DNA from: an uncultured Alphaproteobacteria bacterium
Lineage (GTDB): Bacteria; Pseudomonadota; Alphaproteobacteria; Rhizobiales; Beijerinckiaceae
DNA: 10,899 nucleotides
Reading direction: 5' to 3'
Assembly: GCA_937903315.1 (NCBI GenBank)
Contig: CALCZO010000276.1
Span: forward strand, 1 to 10,899
Position 1 is the first letter of the stretch, and every line of letters begins with the position of its first letter. The position numbers and the translations under genes are program-made. This document shows positions 1 to 5,530 of this stretch, one piece after another. The notes beneath the pieces were generated by a model. That model was not told the DNA's origin. It saw only the letters and a program-made list of their open reading frames with translations, and ran no database searches.

Positions 1-538
1 TGGCCCATTCGGCGCACATGCCCTTGGTCATCATCTTCACCGCGCCCTTCGAGGTGGTGTAGGGCACGATCGACGCGCGTCCCAGTTCGCTCATCAGCGA
101 GCCGATGTTGATGATCTTGCCGCGTCCGCGCGCCACCATGCCGCGCCCCACCGCCTGCGAGGTGAAGAACACCGAATCGCAGTTGGTCGCCATCACGCGC
201 CGGTAGTCGGCCTCGGGAAAATCCACCAGCGGCGCGCGATGCTGGATGCCGGCATTGTTGACCAGTACGTCGATCGGCCCGCCGGCCTCGATGGCGGCGA
301 TCGCGGCGGTCACTGCCGCCTTGTCGGTGACATCGAACGCCTGCGCTTCGACCGACAGCCCCTCGGCGGCCAGGGTCGCGGCGGCGGCTCTGGTCTTGGC
401 GCCGTCGCGCCCGTTGACGATGACATGGGCGCCGGCACCGGCCAGCCCGCGCGCGATGGCAAAGCCGATGCCCTGCGACGAGCCGGTAACGAGCGCGCGA
501 CGGCCGGTGAGATCGAACATCGAAAGGGTGGGCAGCAT
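1..538 (-). CDS. SDR family oxidoreductase, gluconate 5-dehydrogenase-like (partial, C-terminus beyond window)
   Basis: This is a cytoplasmic NAD(P)-dependent dehydrogenase of the classical short-chain (SDR) family; 179 residues are visible and the C-terminus lies left of position 1. The N-terminus carries the Rossmann cofactor motif TGSSQGIG (residues 18-25), then NNAG (94-97), a conserved Asn (119), catalytic Ser147 and the Y160-x3-K164 pair, so the active site is complete. The text around these motifs (FDLTGRRALVTGSSQGIG, NIGSLMSELGR, TKGMCAEWA) resembles gluconate 5-dehydrogenases (Gno/IdnO), which interconvert gluconate and 5-ketogluconate; the exact substrate is inferred. I chose the ATG at 538 because AGGA lies 8-9 bases upstream; in-frame ATGs at 553 and 520 have no clear ribosome binding site. 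It lies 97 bp downstream of the FAD oxidoreductase gene and has its own candidate promoter and operator. Confidence 0.9.
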   Translation of the reverse strand, partial: MLPTLSMFDLTGRRALVTGSSQGIGFAIARGLAGAGAHVIVNGRDGAKTRAAAATLAAEGLSVEAQAFDVTDKAAVTAAIAAIEAGGPIDVLVNNAGIQHRAPLVDFPEADYRRVMATNCDSVFFTSQAVGRGMVARGRGKIINIGSLMSELGRASIVPYTTSKGAVKMMTKGMCAEWA

Positions 539-551
539 CGGGCGGTTCCTC

Positions 552-569
552 ATGTCAGTTGTCTGACAT
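552..569. promoter_or_regulatory. Palindromic operator candidate, FadR-type GntR site, upstream of the SDR gene
   Basis: The sequence ATGTCAG-TTGT-CTGACAT is a perfect 7-bp inverted repeat. Inside it, 559-569 reads TTGTCTGACAT, which is one base away from the palindrome at 1743-1753. The pattern T-N-GT-N3-AC-N-A is the known core of FadR-subfamily GntR operators; here only the last base differs. The site sits just downstream of a candidate -10 box, a position that suits a repressor. No GntR gene is in the window, so the assignment is inferred from the pattern. Confidence 0.5.
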
Positions 570-571
570 CT

Positions 572-601
572 TCCCTAGCCGATGCAGGGACGCTCTGCCA
601 A
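572..601 (-). promoter_or_regulatory. Candidate promoter for the SDR gene
   Basis: On the minus strand TTGGCA (complement of 596-601) is followed after 18 bases by TAGGGA (complement of 572-577). The -35 box is one base from TTGACA; the -10 box is poor. The predicted transcription start, near 565, falls inside the palindrome at 552-569, which supports the pairing of promoter and operator. The same two hexamers occur with 17-bp spacing before folP. Confidence 0.3.
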
Positions 602-635
602 GCGCTCACCGCCGTCATGCCCGTCTTGCGAGCGG

Positions 636-1733
636 TCAGAGCTTTGCCGCAACCGTCTCGGCAATCGCCAGCGACGAGGTCAGCCCCGGCGATTCGATGC
701 CGAACAGGCTGACGAGGCCCGGAATGCCGTGCTCGGTCTCGGTCTGGATCATGAAATCGGTCGTCGAGCCGCCCGGACGCTCGATTTTCGGGCGGATGCC
801 GGAGTAGCCGGGGTGCAACGCGCCGTCCGGCAGGGCGGGCCAGTAGCGGCGGATCGCGGCGTAGAAGCTGTTGCCGCGCGCCGGGTTGACCTCGTAGTCG
901 ATGGCATCGATCCACTCGACATCGGGGCCGAACCGCCCGCCGCCGGCAAGGTCAAGCGTCAGATGCACGCCGAGCCCGCCTTCGGACGGCATCGGATAGA
1001 TCAGATGAGAGAACGGCGCGCGGCTCGAAAGCGTGAAGTAGTTGCCCTTGGCGAGATGCAGCGGCGGCACCCTGTCCGCCGGCATGCCTGCGAGCGACCG
1101 CGCCAGCGCCTGCGCGCCCAGCCCGGCGCTGTTCACGACGGAACGGGCCAGCAGCGTCATCGGTGCAGCGCCGCCGGTTTCGAGGACGATGCCCTCACCG
1201 GTGACGCGCCCGCCGGTGACCGGCGTTTCAAACGCCAGCATCGCGCCGTGGGCCTCGCCATCGCCCTGCAATGCCAGCATCAGGGCATGGCTGTCGATGA
1301 TCCCGGTCGAGGGCGACAGCATCGCCGCCGCGCAGGTCAGCGACGGCTCCATCGCCCGCGCCTCGGCCCCCGTCAGCGCCACAAGATCGGTGACGCCGTT
1401 GGCCTCGGCCTGCCGGCGGATCGCTTCCAGTTTCGGAATTTCCGCCTCGCTCGCCGCCACCAGAAGTTTGCCGCAGCGCCGGTGCGGAACGTGATACTCG
1501 GCGCAGAACCGGTACAGCATCTGCTTGCCGGCGACGCACAGCCGCTGCTTCACCAACCCGGTCGGGTAGTAGATCCCGGCGTGGATCACCTCCGAATTGC
1601 GCGAGGATGTGCCGGTGCCGATCATGTCGGCGGCTTCCAGCACGATCACCTCGCGGCCCGCGCGGGCCATCGCCCGCGCCACGGCCAGCCCGACGACACC
1701 TGCCCCGACGACGACGCAATCGACCCGTTCCAT
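636..1733 (-). CDS. FAD-dependent oxidoreductase, L-2-hydroxyglutarate oxidase (LhgO)-like, DAO family
   Basis: This 365-residue flavoprotein belongs to the DAO/glycine oxidase fold and most resembles the L-2-hydroxyglutarate oxidase group (COG0579 type), which oxidises a 2-hydroxy acid to the 2-oxo acid and passes electrons to oxygen or the quinone pool. The dinucleotide-binding motif GAGVVG is at residues 10-15, followed by a Glu-ending second strand (VIVLEA). Group-typical stretches are SSRNSEVIHAGIYYP, PHRRCGKLLVA, SPSTGIIDSHALM, the C-terminal GYSGIRPKI and LFGIESPGLTSSLAIAE. The length is normal for a compact member. The ATG at 1733 has AAGGA at 1740-1744 with a 6-base gap. A palindrome overlaps this ribosome binding site. 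It is transcribed away from folP and toward the SDR gene. The substrate is uncertain: a sugar acid or another hydroxy acid is equally possible given the neighbour. Confidence 0.85.
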   Translation of the reverse strand: MERVDCVVVGAGVVGLAVARAMARAGREVIVLEAADMIGTGTSSRNSEVIHAGIYYPTGLVKQRLCVAGKQMLYRFCAEYHVPHRRCGKLLVAASEAEIPKLEAIRRQAEANGVTDLVALTGAEARAMEPSLTCAAAMLSPSTGIIDSHALMLALQGDGEAHGAMLAFETPVTGGRVTGEGIVLETGGAAPMTLLARSVVNSAGLGAQALARSLAGMPADRVPPLHLAKGNYFTLSSRAPFSHLIYPMPSEGGLGVHLTLDLAGGGRFGPDVEWIDAIDYEVNPARGNSFYAAIRRYWPALPDGALHPGYSGIRPKIERPGGSTTDFMIQTETEHGIPGLVSLFGIESPGLTSSLAIAETVAAKL

Positions 1734-1742
1734 GCCCTGTCC

Positions 1743-1753
1743 TTGTCTGACAA
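1743..1753. promoter_or_regulatory. Palindromic operator candidate, FadR-type GntR site, upstream of the FAD oxidoreductase
   Basis: TTGTCTGACAA is a perfect palindrome around one central base (TTGTC-T-GACAA) and fits every fixed position of the FadR-subfamily GntR core T-N-GT-N3-AC-N-A. It begins 9 bases upstream of the ATG at 1733 and overlaps the AAGGA ribosome binding site, so a bound protein would sit at or just after the transcription start. Its near-copy lies at 559-569 before the SDR gene. The regulator itself is not in the window. Confidence 0.55.
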
Positions 1754-1808
1754 CCGGCCTTGGCTAGCGCAGTTTGCCGATCCGCGAAAGCGCCCGCTGT
1801 TGGATTTG

Positions 1809-1838
1809 CTTGGCACGGCGCGGCCAAGTCTTTAGGGA
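1809..1838 (+). promoter_or_regulatory. Candidate folP promoter with overlapping inverted repeat
   Basis: TTGGCA (1810-1815) is followed by a 17-bp spacer and TAGGGA (1833-1838), a plausible -35 with a weak -10. The first box is part of a perfect 6-bp inverted repeat, CTTGGC at 1809-1814 and GCCAAG at 1823-1828 with 8 bases between. The repeat is followed by TCTTTAG, so it could also fold as a weak hairpin, but no plus-strand gene ends upstream that would need a terminator. The rest of the 143-bp gap between the divergent genes holds only the GntR-like palindrome. Confidence 0.3.
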
Positions 1839-1876
1839 GCGAGCGCGGCCTCCTCGATCGCCGACCGGGAATGACC

Positions 1877-2734
1877 ATGTCCGACACACTGTCCGCTCCC
1901 TTGCGCTTTGCCCGCGACTGGCCCTTCCGGCCCGACGATGCACCGCTGCTGATGGGCGTGCTCAACCTGACGCCGAATTCGTTTTCGGATGGCGGCAGCT
2001 ATGCGTCGCTGGCCGACGAACTGGCCCGCGCCCGCACCATGGCGGCGGAGGGGGCGGACATTCTCGATATTGGCGGAGAATCGACCCACCCCGCCGCCGC
2101 TCCGGTCACCGCAGATGAAGAGCAGGCCCGCGTGATGCCCGCCTTGCGCGTTCTGGCCGCCGAATCGCCTGTGCCGCTGTCGATCGATACCTACCGGGCC
2201 AGCACGGCGCGCATGGCGCTCGAACTCGGCGTGGCGATCGTCAACGACGTCTGGGGCCTCCAGCGCGAGCCGGACATCGCCCATGTCATCGCCGGCTACG
2301 ACGCCGCTGTGTGCATCATGCACAACCGGACCGATTTCGATCCCGATCTCGATGTCTTCGGCGACATGCGTCGGTTTTTCGACCAGTCGCTGGCGATTGC
2401 ACAGCGCGCCGGCATCGCGCGGTCCAAGATCGTGCTCGATCCTGGTATCGGCTTTGGCAAGACGTTTGACCAGAACCTGATGATCCTCAACCGGCTCGAC
2501 CAGCTGGCGGACTATGGGTTTCCGCTGCTTGTCGGCGCCTCGCGCAAGGGCTTCATCGGCAAGGTGACGGGCCGTGCCGCCGGTCCCGACCGTCTCGCCG
2601 GTTCGCTGGCCGCGCATATGGCCGCCGTCCGCAACGGGGCCGCCATCATCCGCGCGCATGATATTGCCGCACACCGTGACATGCTGGCCATGGCCATGGC
2701 GCTCACCCGCGAAACTGCCGAACCCCGGACCTGA
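1877..2734 (+). CDS. folP: Dihydropteroate synthase
   Basis: FolP condenses 6-hydroxymethyl-7,8-dihydropterin diphosphate with p-aminobenzoate to give 7,8-dihydropteroate in the cytoplasm; it is the sulfonamide target. The 285-residue TIM-barrel protein shows the family signatures in order: LLMGVLNLTPNSFSDGG (24-40, Asn30 as metal ligand), GADILDIGGEST (59-70), SIDT (102-105), NDVWG (123-127), LDPGIGFGK (187-195), GASRKGFIG (220-228) and IRAHDIAAH (258-266). In the second loop the usual ESTRPG reads ESTHPA, so His71 replaces the Arg that corresponds to Arg63 of the E. coli enzyme. I prefer the ATG at 1877, with GGGA at 1867-1870 six bases upstream; the in-frame ATG at 1871 would add two residues. 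It is the first gene of a folP-folB-folK operon, with one base between its stop and the folB start. Confidence 0.95.
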   Translation: MSDTLSAPLRFARDWPFRPDDAPLLMGVLNLTPNSFSDGGSYASLADELARARTMAAEGADILDIGGESTHPAAAPVTADEEQARVMPALRVLAAESPVPLSIDTYRASTARMALELGVAIVNDVWGLQREPDIAHVIAGYDAAVCIMHNRTDFDPDLDVFGDMRRFFDQSLAIAQRAGIARSKIVLDPGIGFGKTFDQNLMILNRLDQLADYGFPLLVGASRKGFIGKVTGRAAGPDRLAGSLAAHMAAVRNGAAIIRAHDIAAHRDMLAMAMALTRETAEPRT

Positions 2735-2735
2735 C

Positions 2736-3101
2736 ATGACCGACAGACTTCGCCTTTCCCGCATCGGTGTCTTTGCCTATCACGGCGTCAACGACGAGGA
2801 GCGTCGGCTCGGCCAGCGGTTCTACATTTCGCTCGTCTGCCGGCTCGACCTGTCGGACGCCGGCCGCACGGACGATTACGAGAAGACCGTCTGCTATGCC
2901 GCGCTGGCGCAGGCGGTGCAGGAAGTGGCGGTGATGCAGAGCTTTTCGATCATCGAAGGGCTGGCGGAGGCGATAGCCGCGCGCTGCCTCGCAGAGCATC
3001 CGCGCCTGACCTCGGTGACGGTGACGGTCGAAAAGCCCGCTGCGCCGGTGGCGGCGCTGCTCGAGACCATTGCCGTCGAAATCACAAGGAACCGGGCATG
3101 A
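2736..3101 (+). CDS. folB: Dihydroneopterin aldolase
   Basis: FolB splits 7,8-dihydroneopterin into 6-hydroxymethyl-7,8-dihydropterin and glycolaldehyde, producing the substrate for FolK. The 121-residue protein matches the family length (E. coli about 122). Recognisable segments are FAYHGVNDEERRLGQRFY (13-30) with the catalytic-site Glu22, TVCYAALAQAV (51-61), the pterin-binding Glu74 in IEGLAEAIA, and VEKPAAP (98-104) with the conserved catalytic Lys100. Codons run without interruption from the ATG at 2736. Its TGA at 3099-3101 overlaps the ATG of the next gene in an ATGA arrangement, a sign of translational coupling within the folate operon. The ribosome binding site is weak, so its translation probably depends on folP. 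Confidence 0.95.
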   Translation: MTDRLRLSRIGVFAYHGVNDEERRLGQRFYISLVCRLDLSDAGRTDDYEKTVCYAALAQAVQEVAVMQSFSIIEGLAEAIAARCLAEHPRLTSVTVTVEKPAAPVAALLETIAVEITRNRA

Positions 3102-4489
3102 CACGGGCCTATCTCGGGCTGGGCGCCAACCTTGCCGACAAGCGCGAAGCGATTGCCGAGGCGGTGGAGCGGCTGAAGGCCTGGCCGGGCATCACCGTTC
3201 TGGCCCGGTCTGGCGACTACCGCACGCCGCCATGGGGCAAGACCGATCAGGACTGGTTCGTCAATGCCGCGATCAGTATCGAGACAGACCTTGCGCCCGA
3301 AGCGCTGCTCGCCGCCTGCCTGTCGGTGGAGACCGCGATGGGCCGCCGCCGGCAGGAGCGCTGGGGGCCGCGCCGCATCGATATCGACATCATCGCCATG
3401 GACGGGGTGACCCGCAACGGCCCGGGGCTGACCCTGCCGCATCCCCATGCGCCGGAACGCGCCTTCGTGCTGGTTCCACTGGCTGAAATCGCCGGAGAGG
3501 CCCGCATCGGCGGTGTTGCCCTGGCCGAGGCGGCACGCCGGATCGATGCGGCGGGCATCGAGCGGCTCGACGATGCAGGGATCCCCGAAGCGCCGGCCTT
3601 CGACCGTACCTTCACCGATCCGCCGGGCACCATCGTCCGCGTCTCGCCGCTGGTCCGTCGGCTGGTCGCGCCAAACCCGAGCCCCTACACCTTCACCGGC
3701 ACCTGCACCTACATTGTCGGGACTGGCGATGTGACGGTCATCGATCCCGGCCCCAATGATGCCAGCCATATCGAGGCGCTGCTGGCCGGGCTGGGCAGCG
3801 AGCGGATTGCGCAGATCGTCATCACCCACACCCACCGCGACCATTCCCCCGGCGCCGCGCCGCTGAAGGCGCTGACCGATGCGCCGGTCCTCGGCTGTGG
3901 CCCGCATCGGGCGGCGCGCGCGCTGCATCCGGGCGAAACCGCCATGGAATCCGGACCGGACCGCGAGTATGCCCCCGATCATATCATGGTCGACGGTGAG
4001 AGCATCGGCGGCAAGGGCTATACGCTGACCGCGCTGGCGACACCCGGCCACACCGCCAACCACCTGTGCTTTGCCTTGGCCGAGGACAATGCGCTGTTCT
4101 CGGGCGACCACGTCATGGGCTGGTCGACCACGGTGGTCGCCCCGCCGGATGGGTCGATGGCCGATTTCATGGCCTCGCTGGACGTACTGCGCCAGCGCAG
4201 CGAATCCGTGTTCTGGCCCGGCCACGGCGGGCCGATCGCCGCGCCGCAGCGCTTCGTCCGCGCGCTGATCCATCATCGCCGGATGCGCGAGGCCTCGATT
4301 CTCGGGCAGGTCGGCGCCGGCATCGCGACGGTGCCGGATCTGGTTGCCCGCATCTATGAAAACCTCAATCCCAAGCTGATCGGCGGCGCCTCGATGTCGA
4401 TTCTCGCCCACCTTGAGGATCTCGTGGCGCGCGGATTGGTGCGGTCGGACGGCCCGGCAACCCTGCACGCCCGCTACCGCCCGGCGTGA
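3098..4489 (+). CDS. folK: FolK (HPPK) fused in frame to an MBL-fold metallohydrolase
   Basis: This 463-residue protein joins two complete enzymes. Residues 1-157 are 6-hydroxymethyl-7,8-dihydropterin diphosphokinase, which makes the diphosphate used by FolP: LGLGANLADK (6-15), YRTPPWGK (41-48), the signature RWGPRRIDIDII (88-99) with Mg-binding Asp95 and Asp97, and LPHPHAPERAFVLVPL (113-128). After about 10 linker residues comes a LACTB2-like metallo-beta-lactamase domain (about 168-385): GTCTYIVG, then H244-x-H246-x-D248-H249, His318 in TPGHTANH, Asp337 in SGDH and His376 in PGHGGP, so the two-metal site is complete. Residues 386-463 look like the helical or winged C-terminal domain of LACTB2 proteins. 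No in-frame ATG, GTG or TTG occurs between codons 125 and 211, so the hydrolase has no start of its own. AAGGA at 3086-3090 serves the ATG at 3098. The hydrolase substrate is unknown. Confidence 0.92.
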   Translation: MTRAYLGLGANLADKREAIAEAVERLKAWPGITVLARSGDYRTPPWGKTDQDWFVNAAISIETDLAPEALLAACLSVETAMGRRRQERWGPRRIDIDIIAMDGVTRNGPGLTLPHPHAPERAFVLVPLAEIAGEARIGGVALAEAARRIDAAGIERLDDAGIPEAPAFDRTFTDPPGTIVRVSPLVRRLVAPNPSPYTFTGTCTYIVGTGDVTVIDPGPNDASHIEALLAGLGSERIAQIVITHTHRDHSPGAAPLKALTDAPVLGCGPHRAARALHPGETAMESGPDREYAPDHIMVDGESIGGKGYTLTALATPGHTANHLCFALAEDNALFSGDHVMGWSTTVVAPPDGSMADFMASLDVLRQRSESVFWPGHGGPIAAPQRFVRALIHHRRMREASILGQVGAGIATVPDLVARIYENLNPKLIGGASMSILAHLEDLVARGLVRSDGPATLHARYRPA

Positions 4490-4492
4490 GGC

Positions 4493-5413
4493 TCAGCCCA
4501 GAAGCGCCAGTTCGCCGGTGACATGCCGCCGGGCCGCCTCGTGCATGTCCTCGACAAGATCGCGCACGCGGCGCGGCAGCATCCGCCGCGTTGGGTAGAG
4601 CACCGCCAGAGTCACCGGCTGGGGCGGATAGCCTTCCATCACGCGAACCAGCCGGCCGTCCGCTATCGGCCGCGCCACCTCGAACAGCGGCTTCATCACC
4701 AGCCCTTGCCCGGCGAGTGCCCAGTCGGTCAGCACGTCGCCGTCATCGGCATCGACCGCGCCGGTCACCGGCATGGTGACGACATCCTGCCCGTTGCGCA
4801 GCGTCCAGCGGAACTGCATCGAGCCGGGATAACGCAGCAGCAGGCACTGGTGGTTCATCAGGTCGTCCGGCACCTCGGGCCGGCCGAACCGGTCGAGATA
4901 CTCCGGCGCGGCGCAGATCACCCGTTCGATATCCGCCACCTTGCGCTGGGTGAAGGTCGAATCCTCCAGCCGCGCCATGCGCAGCGCGACATCGATCGCC
5001 TCCTGCACCAGATCGAGCAGGTGGTCGGACAGCCGCAGCCTCAGCTCGGTTTCGGGATGGGTCTGCCGATACGTCCCGACAATCGGTGCGATCACCTTGC
5101 GGCCAAGACCGAGCGGCGCTGTCAGCTTGATAGCCCCGCGCGGCGCGCCGCCGCGTTCGGCCACGCTCGCTTCGGCGCGCTCCAGCGCCTCCATCACGTC
5201 GATGCAGCGTTCGTAATAGATGCGGCCCGCCTCGGTCAGGTTCATCCGCCGCGTCGTCCGCGTGATCAGCCGGCAGCCCAGATGCTCCTCCAGCACGCGG
5301 ATGCGATAGCTGACGACGGCAGACGACAGCCGCAGCACCCGTCCGGCCTCGGAAAAGCTACCCGAATCCACCGCCCGCATGAACACGCGGATGTTCTCGA
5401 AAATTCCGCTCAT
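4493..5413 (-). CDS. LysR-family transcriptional regulator, likely regulator of puuD
   Basis: This is a 306-residue LysR-type regulator of normal length. Residues 1-60 form the winged helix-turn-helix: FENIRVFMRAVDSGSFSEAG, LSSAVVSYRIRVLEEHLG and LITRTTRRMNLTEAG. Residues 90-295 are the effector-binding domain of the periplasmic-binding-protein type, including APEYLDRFGRP and the late GQGLVMKPLFEV segment. It is read divergently from the urate hydroxylase gene, with 117 bp between the starts, the classic layout of a LysR gene and its target. Control of puuD, perhaps in response to urate or another purine product, is inferred. The ATG at 5413 gives the usual family N-terminus, although no strong ribosome binding site precedes it. 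Its stop lies 3 bp from that of the folK fusion, so the two genes converge with no room for a terminator. Confidence 0.92.
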   Translation of the reverse strand: MSGIFENIRVFMRAVDSGSFSEAGRVLRLSSAVVSYRIRVLEEHLGCRLITRTTRRMNLTEAGRIYYERCIDVMEALERAEASVAERGGAPRGAIKLTAPLGLGRKVIAPIVGTYRQTHPETELRLRLSDHLLDLVQEAIDVALRMARLEDSTFTQRKVADIERVICAAPEYLDRFGRPEVPDDLMNHQCLLLRYPGSMQFRWTLRNGQDVVTMPVTGAVDADDGDVLTDWALAGQGLVMKPLFEVARPIADGRLVRVMEGYPPQPVTLAVLYPTRRMLPRRVRDLVEDMHEAARRHVTGELALLG

Positions 5414-5429
5414 CGTCGCCGATTATCCG

Positions 5430-5444
5430 ATCTGTTTTGAAGAT
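5430..5444. promoter_or_regulatory. LysR-type T-N11-A binding site candidate between the regulator and puuD
   Basis: ATCT-N7-AGAT is a dyad of four-base arms that contains the T-N11-A core (T5431, A5443) known for LysR-type operators. It lies 17-31 bases upstream of the LysR start and overlaps a possible minus-strand -10 box (TATCTT, complement of 5439-5444 region), which would suit negative autoregulation. A second short dyad, GCAA-CAA-TTGC, is at 5466-5476, closer to puuD. No convincing puuD promoter could be placed. Confidence 0.4.
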
Positions 5445-5530
5445 ACTCCCGAAATCATAGCTGGCGCAACAATTGCTTTACCGGCATTTTCGGGCAAACT
5501 GCGACGAGTTGTGCCGGGGGAGGGACGCGC

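Noticed and set aside
1809..1822. Sigma-54 promoter suggested by TTGGCAC before folP
   Set aside because: The TTGC element required about five bases further on is absent, so only the -24 half matches.
1809..1834. Inverted repeat CTTGGC/GCCAAG followed by TCTTTAG as a terminator
   Set aside because: Both genes to the left are on the minus strand, so no plus-strand transcript needs to end here; a promoter or operator role is more sensible.
582..1835. Long plus-strand open frame (417 codons) opposite the FAD oxidoreductase
   Set aside because: Low-complexity Arg/His/Ala composition and no motif; the minus strand encodes a well-matched flavoprotein.
2894..4468. Long minus-strand open frame (524 codons) opposite folB and the folK-MBL fusion
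   Set aside because: Its translation is rich in Arg, Gly, His and Gln with no recognisable motif, as expected for the antisense frame of a GC-rich gene; the plus strand carries clear enzyme signatures.
4484..4500. Terminator between the convergent folK fusion and LysR gene
   Set aside because: The stops are only 3 bp apart and no stem-loop with a T-run is visible.
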